Origin: an uncultured Rubrobacteraceae bacterium
GTDB lineage: Bacteria > Actinomycetota > Rubrobacteria > Rubrobacterales > Rubrobacteraceae
Reading direction: 5' to 3'
NCBI GenBank assembly: GCA_902806085.1
Contig: CADCVH010000105.1
Coordinates: 1 to 64,000, forward strand
Length of the DNA stretch: 64,000 nt
In this document: positions 34,846 to 42,718 of the stretch, one piece after another
Layout: each line of letters opens with the position of its first letter
Position numbering within the stretch: position 1 is the stretch's first letter
The notes under the pieces: model-generated
The model's database searches: none
What the model was told of the DNA's origin: nothing
The model's input: only the letters and a program-made list of their open reading frames with translations
Position numbers and translations under genes: made by a program

Positions 34846-36465
34846 CTACGCGCCGTTCCTGCGCGACCAGTGCCCCTCGCCCACCTCCGTCTCGGCGAGC
34901 TCGAGGGTCGCGGCATGGCCGGTGAAGTCCACGTGCCTGTTGACGGCGACGAGCGCCTGCGGGCAGCACAGGAAGACGTTCAGGGCCTCGTCGTAGACGA
35001 GCTTGTCCAGCTGCTTGCCGATCTCGCCGAGCTTCTTCGGGTCCGTCTCCACGACGGAGCGGCCCATGAGGTCCTCGAACTGTTGGAGCACGGGCCCGAC
35101 CCGGAAGGCGCCGCCGGAGTGGAAGTACTCGCGGTGGATGACCGCCGGCGGGTAGCCCGCCGCCAGGTCGAACCAGGCGTGGACGAGCACGTCGAAGGGC
35201 ACCGGCAGGTTCTTCTCGACGAGCGCCCGCTGCGCCGCTACCAGATCTTCGTCGGGGATCACGACGATCCGCACCTCTATGCCCAAAGCCTCCCTGAAGT
35301 CCTCGGCCAGGTGCCGGGCCACCGCCTCGACGTCGCCCGTGGCCGCCAGCCTGAGCGCCCGGTCGGGCTGCCAGCCGGCCTCGGAGAGTAGCCTCTTGCC
35401 CTCTTCCGGGTCGTGCGGGTAGGGCTCCAGGTCGTCCGGCGACTCCCACGAGTACGGCGGCGCCATCGCGGCGACCGGGTGGGCGTACCCGGAGAAGACC
35501 TCCCGTATCAGGCGGTCGCGGTCCACGGCGAGGTTGAGGGCCTTGCGAACGCGAACGTCGTCCAGGGGCGCCGAGTTGCGGTTGACGAGGCCCGAGACGA
35601 CTCGCATGGCGTCGATGGCCACCAGGTTCGCGTGCTCGGAGTCCTCCACCCTCCCGGCGTCGGCCGGGGAGACCTCGGTGACTATGTCGATCTCGCCCTC
35701 CGTGTCGCAGACGAGGCCGAGCGCCTCGGCGGGGTCCACGTCGTTGCGGAAGATCACCCTCTCCAGGCGAGGCCCGCGCTCCCTGTTCCAGTGGTCGGTG
35801 TTGGCCTCGAGGACGACCCTATCGCTGCGCGGCAGGTTCGTGGGCAGCCAGGTGCAGGTAAAAGGGTCGGCCTCGATGATCGCGATCTCGGCCTCCCAGG
35901 AGGAGAAACCCTCGACGAGGGTGAACGGTCCCGAGCCCCACGGGCCCGGAGCGTCGATCGCTCACCAGTGTCCTTCGCCGGTGCCGTACTTCCGGTACCC
36001 GAACCCCTCCTCCTCCCAGAAGCGGGTGCTCGCTATGTGAAAACCGCGGAACTTCGCGAGCGCCAACCCGTCGGGCTCGGGGAACTCGAAGCGCACGGTG
36101 TAGTCATCCGGGCACACAACGCGGGTGTCGGGGTGGAAGTTCAGGTACGTCCCCGGCGGGTGCGGGGCCCTCCACTTCTGCACCTCCTCAAAGGACCTCT
36201 TGATGCTCCGGGCGGTCAGCGGCTCGCCGTCCTGGAAGCGTACCCCCTCCCTGACCTTGACAACCAGCGTGCTGCCCTCCCACCACGAGTCCTCCATGCA
36301 CGCCCCGACGATGTTGCCCCGCTCGTCGGTGCGGACCGGCTCCTCCATCGTGTTCCACGTGATGAACAACCAGTTGAGCGGGTGGGGGTCCACGACGTGA
36401 ACGGTTCCAACCGGCGTACGGGCTCCCCCTTCGACGACGGGTTGCCGCGCGACCTGACCAGCCAT
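34846..36465 (-). pseudogene. Oligopeptide-type ABC substrate-binding protein interrupted by one TGA
   Basis: From ATG 36465 (AAAGGAAA upstream) a single reading frame of 539 codons plus stop is broken only by TGA after GEGHW, at about 35960-35962; the frame continues unchanged (AIDAPGPWGSGPF) to the end, RRNGA. Upstream it has HPLNWLFITWNTMEEP and VVKVREGVRFQDGEPLTARS; downstream SAPLDDVRVRKALNLAVDRD and GKRLLSEAGWQPD, all SBP_bac_5 hallmarks. There is no signal peptide or lipobox, unusual for this family, and no permease or ATPase gene nearby. Could be a recent nonsense mutation, a sequencing error or readthrough. Confidence 0.8.
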
Positions 36466-36631
36466 GCATGTTTCCTTTCCCCAGGAACAGACGGAGAGAA
36501 GGTTAACAGAGGCCCGGCCCCGCGCAACCGCGGCGTTCATTGCAACCGCGGGGCCGGGGTAGGAGGATATCCGCGGGATCGGGCGACGACCGGAAGAGAG
36601 GACCCGCACGAAAGAGCCGACAAAGACAGGG

Positions 36632-37213
36632 GTGGCGCTCGCCGGCGCGGTTGGGCCCGTGCTCTTCGCAGCCGTCCTCGCCGCGCTGACGGCGCTCCAG
36701 TACGACTTTATGCTCGGGATCGGCTGGAGGCCGCTCGAGGACCCGGCCGGCGCCTGGCCGAGCGGGCTCGCCCTCGGGCCCCACGGGTGGCTCCTGGACG
36801 CGACCTTCGTCGTCTCGGGCACCTTGCTGATGGTCTTCGCCGCCGGGCTCGACCGGGGGATACGTCGCGGCTCCAGGGCGGGACCGGCCTTGCTCTTCCT
36901 CTCTGGCGCGGCGATGGCGCTACTGGCCTTCGAGACGGATCCCATCCGGCGCACCGGCCCGAGGTCCCCGCACGGCCTCGTCCACGACGCCTCCTTCGCC
37001 GTCTTCGCCCTCTCCCTGCTGCTCTCCCTCTTCTTTATGTGGCGCCGCATGGGCGGCGATCCCCGCTGGCGCGGCCACGCCCGGCTCACCCTGGCTACCG
37101 CCCTAATCTGCCCGCCGTGCCTCGTCCTACCGGGCCTCACCTACTACCTCTTCGTCGCCGCGATGCTCCTCTGGATAGAGGCCACGGCCTTGCGTCTCTG
37201 GCGTACCCCCTAG
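36632..37213 (+). CDS. DUF998-like membrane protein
   Basis: A 193-residue protein from GTG 36632 with six hydrophobic spans. It shows LQYDFMLGIGWRPLEDPAGA and HGWLLDATFVVSGTLLMVFA, the patterned start of the DUF998 family, and TDPIRRTGPRSPHGLVHDAS in the middle loop. Function is unknown; family members are integral membrane proteins seen widely in actinobacteria. It converges on the CorA gene, ending four bases inside its stop region. Confidence 0.75.
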   Translation: MALAGAVGPVLFAAVLAALTALQYDFMLGIGWRPLEDPAGAWPSGLALGPHGWLLDATFVVSGTLLMVFAAGLDRGIRRGSRAGPALLFLSGAAMALLAFETDPIRRTGPRSPHGLVHDASFAVFALSLLLSLFFMWRRMGGDPRWRGHARLTLATALICPPCLVLPGLTYYLFVAAMLLWIEATALRLWRTP

Positions 37214-38226
37214 AGCCAGCCCCGCCGTTTAAAGACGAGGAAGAGGGAGACGCAGACCAGCATCATCAACACCAGCGCGAAGGGGTAGCCGAAGAGCCAG
37301 TGGAGCTCCGGGATGTGGTCGAAGTTCATGCCGTAGATGCCGGCTATGAGGGTGGGGGCGAACAGGATGGCGGCCCAGCCGGAGATCTTCTTGACCTCGT
37401 CGTTCTGCTCTATTGAAGCCTCGGTGAGCGCCTTGACCTCCTCGTTCTGTTGCAGGCCGACGAGCGAGAGGTTCACGCTCAGGATGTTCTGCAGGAGGTC
37501 CCGGAAGCCGGCCACCTGCTCGGTGACCTGTATGGCGTGGTCCTGGACGTCGCGCAGGTAGCGTTGCAGCTCGGGGTCCACGCCGTACTTCTCGAAGCCG
37601 GCGATCAGGGCCGTCAGCATCCCGGACAGGGGCTTGACGGCCCTCTGGAACTCGATCACCTCGCGCGAGAGCTCGTAGGTGCGCCTGGAGACGCCGGCGT
37701 TGCCGCCGAAGACCTCGGTCTCTATCTCGTCTATGTCGTTCTCAAGGCCCGCCACCACCGGCCCGTAGTCGTCCACGATTCTGTCCATGATCGCGTAGAG
37801 GATCGCCTCCGGCCCGCGGCGCAACAACTCGATGTCCTTCTCCATCCGGTTGCGCACCTCGCGCACGTCCGGGGCGTCGCCGTGCCTGACCGTCACCACG
37901 AAGTCCGGCCCGATAAAGACGTGGACCTCCCCGAACTCGACCGTCTCCGGCCTGTCCAGGTAGCGGGCCGCCTTAAGGACCACAAAGAGGGTGTCGCCGT
38001 AGCGGTCGAGCTTGGGCCTCTGGTGGGCCTTGACCGCGTCCTCGACCGCGAGCTCGTGGAGCCCGAACTCCTCGGCGACGGAGGAGAACTCCTCGGCGGT
38101 GGGCCTGTGCAGCCCGATCCAGGCTATCCCGCTCTGGCCGTGGCAGGCCTCGTAGGTCTCCTTTAAAGAATCCGGCTCGACGGCCCTCTTGCCGTCCACG
38201 TAGACCGCGCTGTCCACTATCGTCAT
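37210..38226 (-). CDS. corA: CorA-type Mg2+/Co2+ channel
   Basis: A 338-residue channel protein from ATG 38226 (GAGAAGAGGGG upstream; a longer frame to 38313 adds unconserved sequence). The cytosolic domain has IAWIGLHRPTAEEFSS and EDAVKAHQRPKLDRYGDTLF, and the membrane part carries the defining YGMNF before the last two spans (FALVLMMLVCVSLFLVFKRR). CorA pentamers conduct Mg2+ with the GMN selectivity loop. It is transcribed alone and its end overlaps by four bases the convergent DUF998-like gene's end. Confidence 0.94.
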   Translation of the reverse strand: MTIVDSAVYVDGKRAVEPDSLKETYEACHGQSGIAWIGLHRPTAEEFSSVAEEFGLHELAVEDAVKAHQRPKLDRYGDTLFVVLKAARYLDRPETVEFGEVHVFIGPDFVVTVRHGDAPDVREVRNRMEKDIELLRRGPEAILYAIMDRIVDDYGPVVAGLENDIDEIETEVFGGNAGVSRRTYELSREVIEFQRAVKPLSGMLTALIAGFEKYGVDPELQRYLRDVQDHAIQVTEQVAGFRDLLQNILSVNLSLVGLQQNEEVKALTEASIEQNDEVKKISGWAAILFAPTLIAGIYGMNFDHIPELHWLFGYPFALVLMMLVCVSLFLVFKRRGWL

Positions 38227-38532
38227 CTCGTCACCCCTCTTCTCGCTTCTGCCGGCGGGACGCTCAAAAGCCCGCCTGGCGGCATCACGGCCGCGCGCCT
38301 GCGAGGGTGGCAAGGAAAACGGTCTTGGAAAAACTCCTGCTACCGGGCGCCCGCGGCGAGCGGCCTGCTACTACTATGGTCTAAACCGTCGTCAGCCAAG
38401 GACCGCTCACCTCCTCTTCCGGCCCGAGAAACGCGACCGGGAGAGTATAATCCTCGCCCCCAAAAGCGACAATGTAGGTCGCGGCCCGCGATCCGCAAGG
38501 GCGCCCCTGCGTCGAGTGCTGCCCGGTCCCGG
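38227..38532. other. Intergenic stretch upstream of corA without a gene
   Basis: No convincing frame here. A TATAAT-like box on the plus strand (38444-38449) lacks an obvious -35 and drives no known gene. No Mg2+-sensing M-box elements were recognised. Confidence 0.5.
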
Positions 38533-38754
38533 CTACCGCCCGGGGTCGCTGAGGCGGCACTCCGGGTTGCGGTCGAGATGCTCGAAGTGGGCCTGCGCGC
38601 CGCCACCTTCGTTGTGGGCACGAACCGGTCTATCGCATTCTACGCACCGAAAATCTGGCCTTGGTCCCCTCCTGGGGCTCTGGTCTCGAAGTTGTAGCGC
38701 CTCGTCAATACCGATTTCCCGTCCGTCAAGCGTACAAGCCGTCGCTCTTGCCAT
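38533..38754 (-). CDS. Small CoiA-like zinc-finger protein (73 aa)
   Basis: A 73-residue protein from ATG 38754. The second half reads PDFRCVECDRPVRAHNEGGG, then AQAHFEHLDRNPECRLSDP: two CxxC-type cysteines, one histidine pair in AHFEH and a last cysteine, resembling the N-terminal zinc ribbon of CoiA/competence-type nucleases and of small orphan zinc-ribbon proteins in many bacteria. It lies 86 bases downstream of the LarA-like gene on the same strand. Function unknown. Confidence 0.75.
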   Translation of the reverse strand: MARATACTLDGREIGIDEALQLRDQSPRRGPRPDFRCVECDRPVRAHNEGGGAQAHFEHLDRNPECRLSDPGR

Positions 38755-38840
38755 CGCTCCGCCCCTCTTTATCAGCGAGCCTACATGAAAGATTGTGGCG
38801 TACTCGACAAGCAGGCGAAACCCGCTGCGACTGAGCGAGC

Positions 38841-40418
38841 CTACTCGACCTCGACCATGAAGAGCGGGGGAATGTGCATGTAGGTGATGCTCGGGCTCGA
38901 ACCGACGATGGGTTCGGCGACCTGCAGGGCTTCGGCCACGGTGTCGGCGCGTTTGTATCCCATGCGGGAGGTGGTGTGCGGGTCGCCGCCGACGAAGACG
39001 ACGCCGCCTACGTGGTCGAGGGCGTGGGCGCCCCACTGCCAGGTGGTGAACGGGTGCCAGCCGTGGTAGGCGTGGGAGTTGCGGTACAGGGTCCTGTACC
39101 AGGGGTCGTAGATGTACTCCTTCTCGAAGAGGCGCTCCGCCTCGTGGGGGTCCGTGGTCCGCGAGAGGACCTCCTCGAAGAACGGCCGGTAGCTCGGGTG
39201 GGCGACGTCGTCGAACTCGTTCGGGACGGGGTGGGTGGCGATGATGACGCCGCCCTCGCGCACCAGCGGCTTGCTCTTGTAGAGGTTGAAGAGGTAGCCG
39301 AGGACGTAATTGTGGACCAGGATCGGGTTCATGATGGAGTTGACGTTGTACGGCCCGATGTACGGCACGCCGAGCAGCAGCACGTCGGCCTGGCCCTCGA
39401 CGTGGACGAGCTGCTGGCGATAGATGTGCTCGAGGGTCTCCGCGTGCACGGGGTCTGTCGCGCCGGCCTGGACGCTCGTCATCCGGTGCGGGGCGACGAT
39501 GGACTGGAAGACCTTGCGCGCCGCCCGGCGCGGCATGAGCTGCGTGGCCTTGTGGTTGGCGAGAAAGTTCGCCTTCGTAACGGCGCTCCACTCGTGCTCG
39601 GGCTTCGCCATGAAGTCGAACATGGCCGGGAAGGCCGCGTTGTTGAGGGTCGTCTCTATGTGGAAGACCTTCACGGCGTTGTCCAGGATCTCCCCCATCC
39701 GGTTCACCGAGCCGTGCAGCGCGGACTTCGGCGGGTCCATCAGGGAGCGCGTGTTCCTGAGCGTCTCGGCGTTGTGGTGGTGTCGGATCGAGGAGTAGGG
39801 GGATATGCCCGTGTGGACGGACTTGTGCCCGCCGTTCATCGAGACGAGGTTGATGTTCACGTACACGACGAGGTCGCTCTCGGCCGCCCGGCGGCTGATG
39901 CGGACCTCCTCACCCCGCTGCGTCTCCCCGATGACCGCGTTCCCCTCGGGGTCCTCGGCGTCGTAGTTGTATAGCCGCTCGGGGTAGAAGGAGGACATGA
40001 CGTCCTTCCCCAAAGCCCACCGGAGCTCCTTCTCCGTCATGCGGCGGTGCAGCCCGAGCGCGGCGATGAGGTGGATGTCCTCGACGCCCTTGGCGTAGGC
40101 CTTCTCGAGCACCTTCTCTATGACGAGCTGGCGGTTGTCCGGCGGCTTCATCGGGGGCAGCGGGCACGAGACGTCGTCGAAGACGATGGTCAGCTTCATG
40201 CCGGGGCGCAAGAGCTCGTGCAGGGGCTCCATCCCGATCGGCCCCAGCAGCGCCCGCTCGATGGCGACGTTCGGGTCGGGGAGCGGCTCGACCGGCCCCG
40301 GGGGGTAGATCACACGCGTCCCCTCCGGCAGCTTCTCGTAGTGGAAACCGTCCCCCGCGTTGAACATCATCGGCGGGCTGTCCTTCTCGAGTATCGTCGT
40401 GAAACCGGGCCTGCTCAT
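38841..40418 (-). CDS. LarA-type (DUF2088) nickel-pincer racemase-like protein
   Basis: A 525-residue protein, ATG 40418. It carries IVFDDVSCPLPPMKPPDNRQ near 77 with ALGLHRRMTEKELRWALG near 120, and NINLVSMNGGHKSVHTGISP near 191, where the DUF2088 fold binds substrate and nickel-pincer cofactor. LarA isomerises lactate; related members epimerise other 2-hydroxy acids. LarB, LarC and LarE, which build the cofactor, are not in the window. The protein is about 100 residues longer than LarA (about 425), mainly in the C-terminal part after VHVEGQADVLLLGV. Upstream spacer holds two TetR-type palindromes. Confidence 0.82.
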   Translation of the reverse strand: MSRPGFTTILEKDSPPMMFNAGDGFHYEKLPEGTRVIYPPGPVEPLPDPNVAIERALLGPIGMEPLHELLRPGMKLTIVFDDVSCPLPPMKPPDNRQLVIEKVLEKAYAKGVEDIHLIAALGLHRRMTEKELRWALGKDVMSSFYPERLYNYDAEDPEGNAVIGETQRGEEVRISRRAAESDLVVYVNINLVSMNGGHKSVHTGISPYSSIRHHHNAETLRNTRSLMDPPKSALHGSVNRMGEILDNAVKVFHIETTLNNAAFPAMFDFMAKPEHEWSAVTKANFLANHKATQLMPRRAARKVFQSIVAPHRMTSVQAGATDPVHAETLEHIYRQQLVHVEGQADVLLLGVPYIGPYNVNSIMNPILVHNYVLGYLFNLYKSKPLVREGGVIIATHPVPNEFDDVAHPSYRPFFEEVLSRTTDPHEAERLFEKEYIYDPWYRTLYRNSHAYHGWHPFTTWQWGAHALDHVGGVVFVGGDPHTTSRMGYKRADTVAEALQVAEPIVGSSPSITYMHIPPLFMVEVE

Positions 40419-40445
40419 CTTCTCCTCCAGTGCGTCATGCTGCTC

Positions 40446-40721
40446 TTAAATCGGGGACTTGCCCATCAGAGGGACGGCCCGTCTGCCGGGCCCCGTCCGG
40501 CGCGCGTGCCGTATGCTAGCAGCCCCGCGACTCTCCTTTTCGACGGCCGCGGCCACCCGCCGGGCGTAGGCCGGGATTCCGGGCAACTGGCCGCCGATCG
40601 GGATCGCGTAGCCCACGAAGCGCGGGCCAGCGGTCCCGACTGGTGTGCCCCCGACCGTAACAGCCTCGAACACCCCCCAGTCCCCCATCGCCCCCACCTG
40701 CTCGGACAATAACCTACTCAT
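40446..40721 (-). CDS. Uncertain small open reading frame (91 aa)
   Basis: An ATG at 40721 opens MSRLLSEQVGAMGDWGVFEA, ends at 40446 with GRRAVPLMGKSPI. Its codon use is GC-rich at third positions but it has no family and its start codon lies within the TetR-type palindrome; no ribosome site is visible. It may only be part of the untranslated leader of the LarA-like gene. Confidence 0.25.
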   Translation of the reverse strand: MSRLLSEQVGAMGDWGVFEAVTVGGTPVGTAGPRFVGYAIPIGGQLPGIPAYARRVAAAVEKESRGAASIRHARRTGPGRRAVPLMGKSPI

Positions 40722-40777
40722 CGGTAGGTAGTCTAGACGAAGCCTCCCCCGGATTGCAAGTGGACCTACCGGCAGGT
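40712..40777. promoter_or_regulatory. Two TetR-type palindromes
   Basis: ACCTACTCATCGGTAGGT (40712-40729) has perfect ACCTAC/GTAGGT arms; ACCTACCGGCAGGT (40764-40777) is a related compact site with one mismatch. They lie 87 and 39 bases before the TetR start and upstream of the divergent LarA-like gene, so one regulator probably controls both sides. Confidence 0.65.
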
Positions 40778-40815
40778 AAGTTACGGAGGGGCGTGCGGGC
40801 GGCGGAGGTAGGGCG

Positions 40816-41478
40816 GTGGGCGAGACGGAGAAGAAGGGGACCAGGCGCCGGATGAAGGGGGCGGAGCGGCGCGGGGTCATCATGGGCGCCGCGATGGAGG
40901 AGTTCGCGCGGCGGGGTTACCAGGCGGCTTCCCTGGACGTCATAGCCCGCTCCTCGGGCGTCTCCAAGCCGGTCATCTACGACCACTTCTCCTCCAAGCA
41001 GGCGTTGCACGTGGCGTTGCTGGAGGACCAGCTACGGGGGTTGCTGGCGCACGTGGCGGCGCGGGTACCGGAGGAGGGGTCTGCCGAGGTCCGCTTGCGG
41101 GGGGGCATCGAGGCCTTCTTCGGGTTCGTGGAGGAACACCCCTACGCCTGGCGGATGCTGTTTCGGGAGGTCGCCGGCGGGGCCGAGGTGGCGGAGGCCC
41201 ACCGTCGCATCCAGGCGGCGGCCACGGGCTTCAGCGCGGGCCTGCTGGCGCGCGAGCCGTTCTTCGCGGGCCGGGACGGCCCCGGGCGCGAGAGGGCCGT
41301 CGAGATGCTCGCCGAGATGCTCAAGTCCGGGCTGAACGGCCTTGCCGCGTGGTGGTACGAGCACCCTGACGTCCCCCGCGAGGACCTCGTGGAGGTCGCC
41401 ACCGGCTACGCCTGGTTGGGGTTGGACCGCCTGCGTGCGGAAGGCCCCGCGGGCTCCGAACGAGAACCCGGCCCGTAG
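40816..41478 (+). CDS. TetR-family transcriptional regulator
   Basis: A 220-residue regulator, GTG 40816. The HTH lies at about 23-62: GVIMGAAMEEFARRGYQAAS and VIARSSGVSKPVIYDHFSSK, the typical TetR N-terminal signature. The ligand-binding domain has HPYAWRMLFREVAGG (residues about 109-123) and LAAWWYEHPDVPREDLVEV, as seen in the large AcrR-like group with TetR_C_33-type domain. Two palindromes upstream imply autorepression; the divergent LarA-like gene and the convergent dehydrogenase/acyl-CoA reductase genes are possible targets. Confidence 0.92.
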   Translation: MGETEKKGTRRRMKGAERRGVIMGAAMEEFARRGYQAASLDVIARSSGVSKPVIYDHFSSKQALHVALLEDQLRGLLAHVAARVPEEGSAEVRLRGGIEAFFGFVEEHPYAWRMLFREVAGGAEVAEAHRRIQAAATGFSAGLLAREPFFAGRDGPGRERAVEMLAEMLKSGLNGLAAWWYEHPDVPREDLVEVATGYAWLGLDRLRAEGPAGSEREPGP

Positions 41479-41508
41479 GCGCAAGCCCGGATGGGTGCCC
41501 CGGTGTCG

Positions 41509-42717
41509 CTACTTCCGGTGGTCGAAGGCGACCTTCACGTGACCCGCGCGTCCGGCCGAACGCGCGGCGGAGATCGCCCCCCGGTACTCTTCCAGCCGGA
41601 AGCGCGGGCCGACCATGGTCTCCAGCTTTATCTCCGGCGCCAGCCTTATCGCTAGGTCGAAGCTGCTCGTCTTTTCGCCCCGGTACTCCTCGACGCCGTA
41701 GGCGTAGGTTCCGGAGAGGTTTACCTCCTTGTGCCAGAGCGCGGTCAGGTCGAGGCTGCTCTTCGCCCCGGGCATCCCGACGAGCGAGACGTCCCCGCCG
41801 GGCTTCGTCAGGCGCACGGCGTCCTCCATCGTGCCGGACGATCCCACGCACTCGAAGACCTTCTCCGCCCCGCCAACGACCACCGGCTTGCCCAGCTCCG
41901 GTTGGAGGGTCTCTGTGCCGAGCATCCCGGGCAGGGTCGTGTAGGTCTCCCCCGGGTGGACGACCTCGTCGGCCCCGAGGCGGAGGGCCTCTACGCGCTG
42001 ACGTTCGTGCTTGGCGACGCAGATTATGCGGCCGGCATCGGTCAGGTGCCGCAGGGCGGCGACGGTGAAGAGCCCGATGTTGCCAGCCCCGACGACGAGG
42101 GCCGTCTCTTCGGGCCCCGGGGCCGTCTTGAGCGCGGCGTGGACGGCGCAGGCGAGCGGCTCGACGGCGACGGCTGCCTCGTCGGGCAGGCCGTCCGGGA
42201 CGCGGTGTAGCTGGGTCGGGTGGGCGACGAGCGTCCGCTGGGTCCAGCCGCCGCCGGTGTCGCGGCAGAAGCCGGTCTGGATGCCGGGGCTTACGGCCCC
42301 CCTGGTGACGTTCAGGCAGAGGGCGTGGTGGCCCGAGGCGCAGCAGGGGCATGGTGGGTCGATGCCCCGGGCGGCGCAGCCGAGGGCGGGTTCCAGGACG
42401 ACGCGTTCGCCGGCGCGGAAGCCGGAGTTGTCGTCGGTGACGACGCCCACGACCTCGTGGCCCATCACGAAGGGGGGGCTCGTTATCGGGGAGAAGTACG
42501 GCGAGTTCTCAGAAGAGAGGGTGCCGAGGTCGGAGCCGCAGATCCCGGAGAGGAGCGGTTTGACGCGGACCCATTCGGGCGCAGGCAAGGCCGGTTCCGG
42601 CGCGTCCACCAGTTGCAGGGGGGAGAGCCTTCCCGTCTCCAGGTTCTTTACCCTCTTGGCACCGGCGCGCATGAGGAGGTAGCGGGGGACGGACTTGCGG
42701 TAGACGAGGGAGAGCAT
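41509..42717 (-). CDS. Zinc-dependent medium-chain alcohol dehydrogenase
   Basis: A 402-residue MDR protein. The catalytic zinc site shows GICGSDLGTLSSE near 59 and MGHEVVGVV near 86; the structural zinc region has CPCCASGHHALC near 123-134, and the nucleotide fold ALVVGAGNIGLFTVAALRHL near 205. Residue pattern ECVGSSGTMEDAVRLTKPGG follows. It is longer than simple ADHs by about 40 residues at the N-terminus. It begins two bases downstream of the stop of the acyl-CoA reductase/HAD fusion, so the two are cotranscribed, and could act in interconverting the fatty alcohol or aldehyde. Substrate is inference. Confidence 0.87.
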   Translation of the reverse strand: MLSLVYRKSVPRYLLMRAGAKRVKNLETGRLSPLQLVDAPEPALPAPEWVRVKPLLSGICGSDLGTLSSENSPYFSPITSPPFVMGHEVVGVVTDDNSGFRAGERVVLEPALGCAARGIDPPCPCCASGHHALCLNVTRGAVSPGIQTGFCRDTGGGWTQRTLVAHPTQLHRVPDGLPDEAAVAVEPLACAVHAALKTAPGPEETALVVGAGNIGLFTVAALRHLTDAGRIICVAKHERQRVEALRLGADEVVHPGETYTTLPGMLGTETLQPELGKPVVVGGAEKVFECVGSSGTMEDAVRLTKPGGDVSLVGMPGAKSSLDLTALWHKEVNLSGTYAYGVEEYRGEKTSSFDLAIRLAPEIKLETMVGPRFRLEEYRGAISAARSAGRAGHVKVAFDHRK

Positions 42718-42718
42718 C

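Noticed and set aside
35950-35975. TGA in the binding-protein gene as selenocysteine
   Set aside because: No bacterial SECIS-like hairpin directly after the TGA was recognised and the family has no selenoprotein members known to me.
40816-41478. TetR gene on the same transcript as the dehydrogenase gene
   Set aside because: The two genes converge, so only shared regulation, not cotranscription, is possible.
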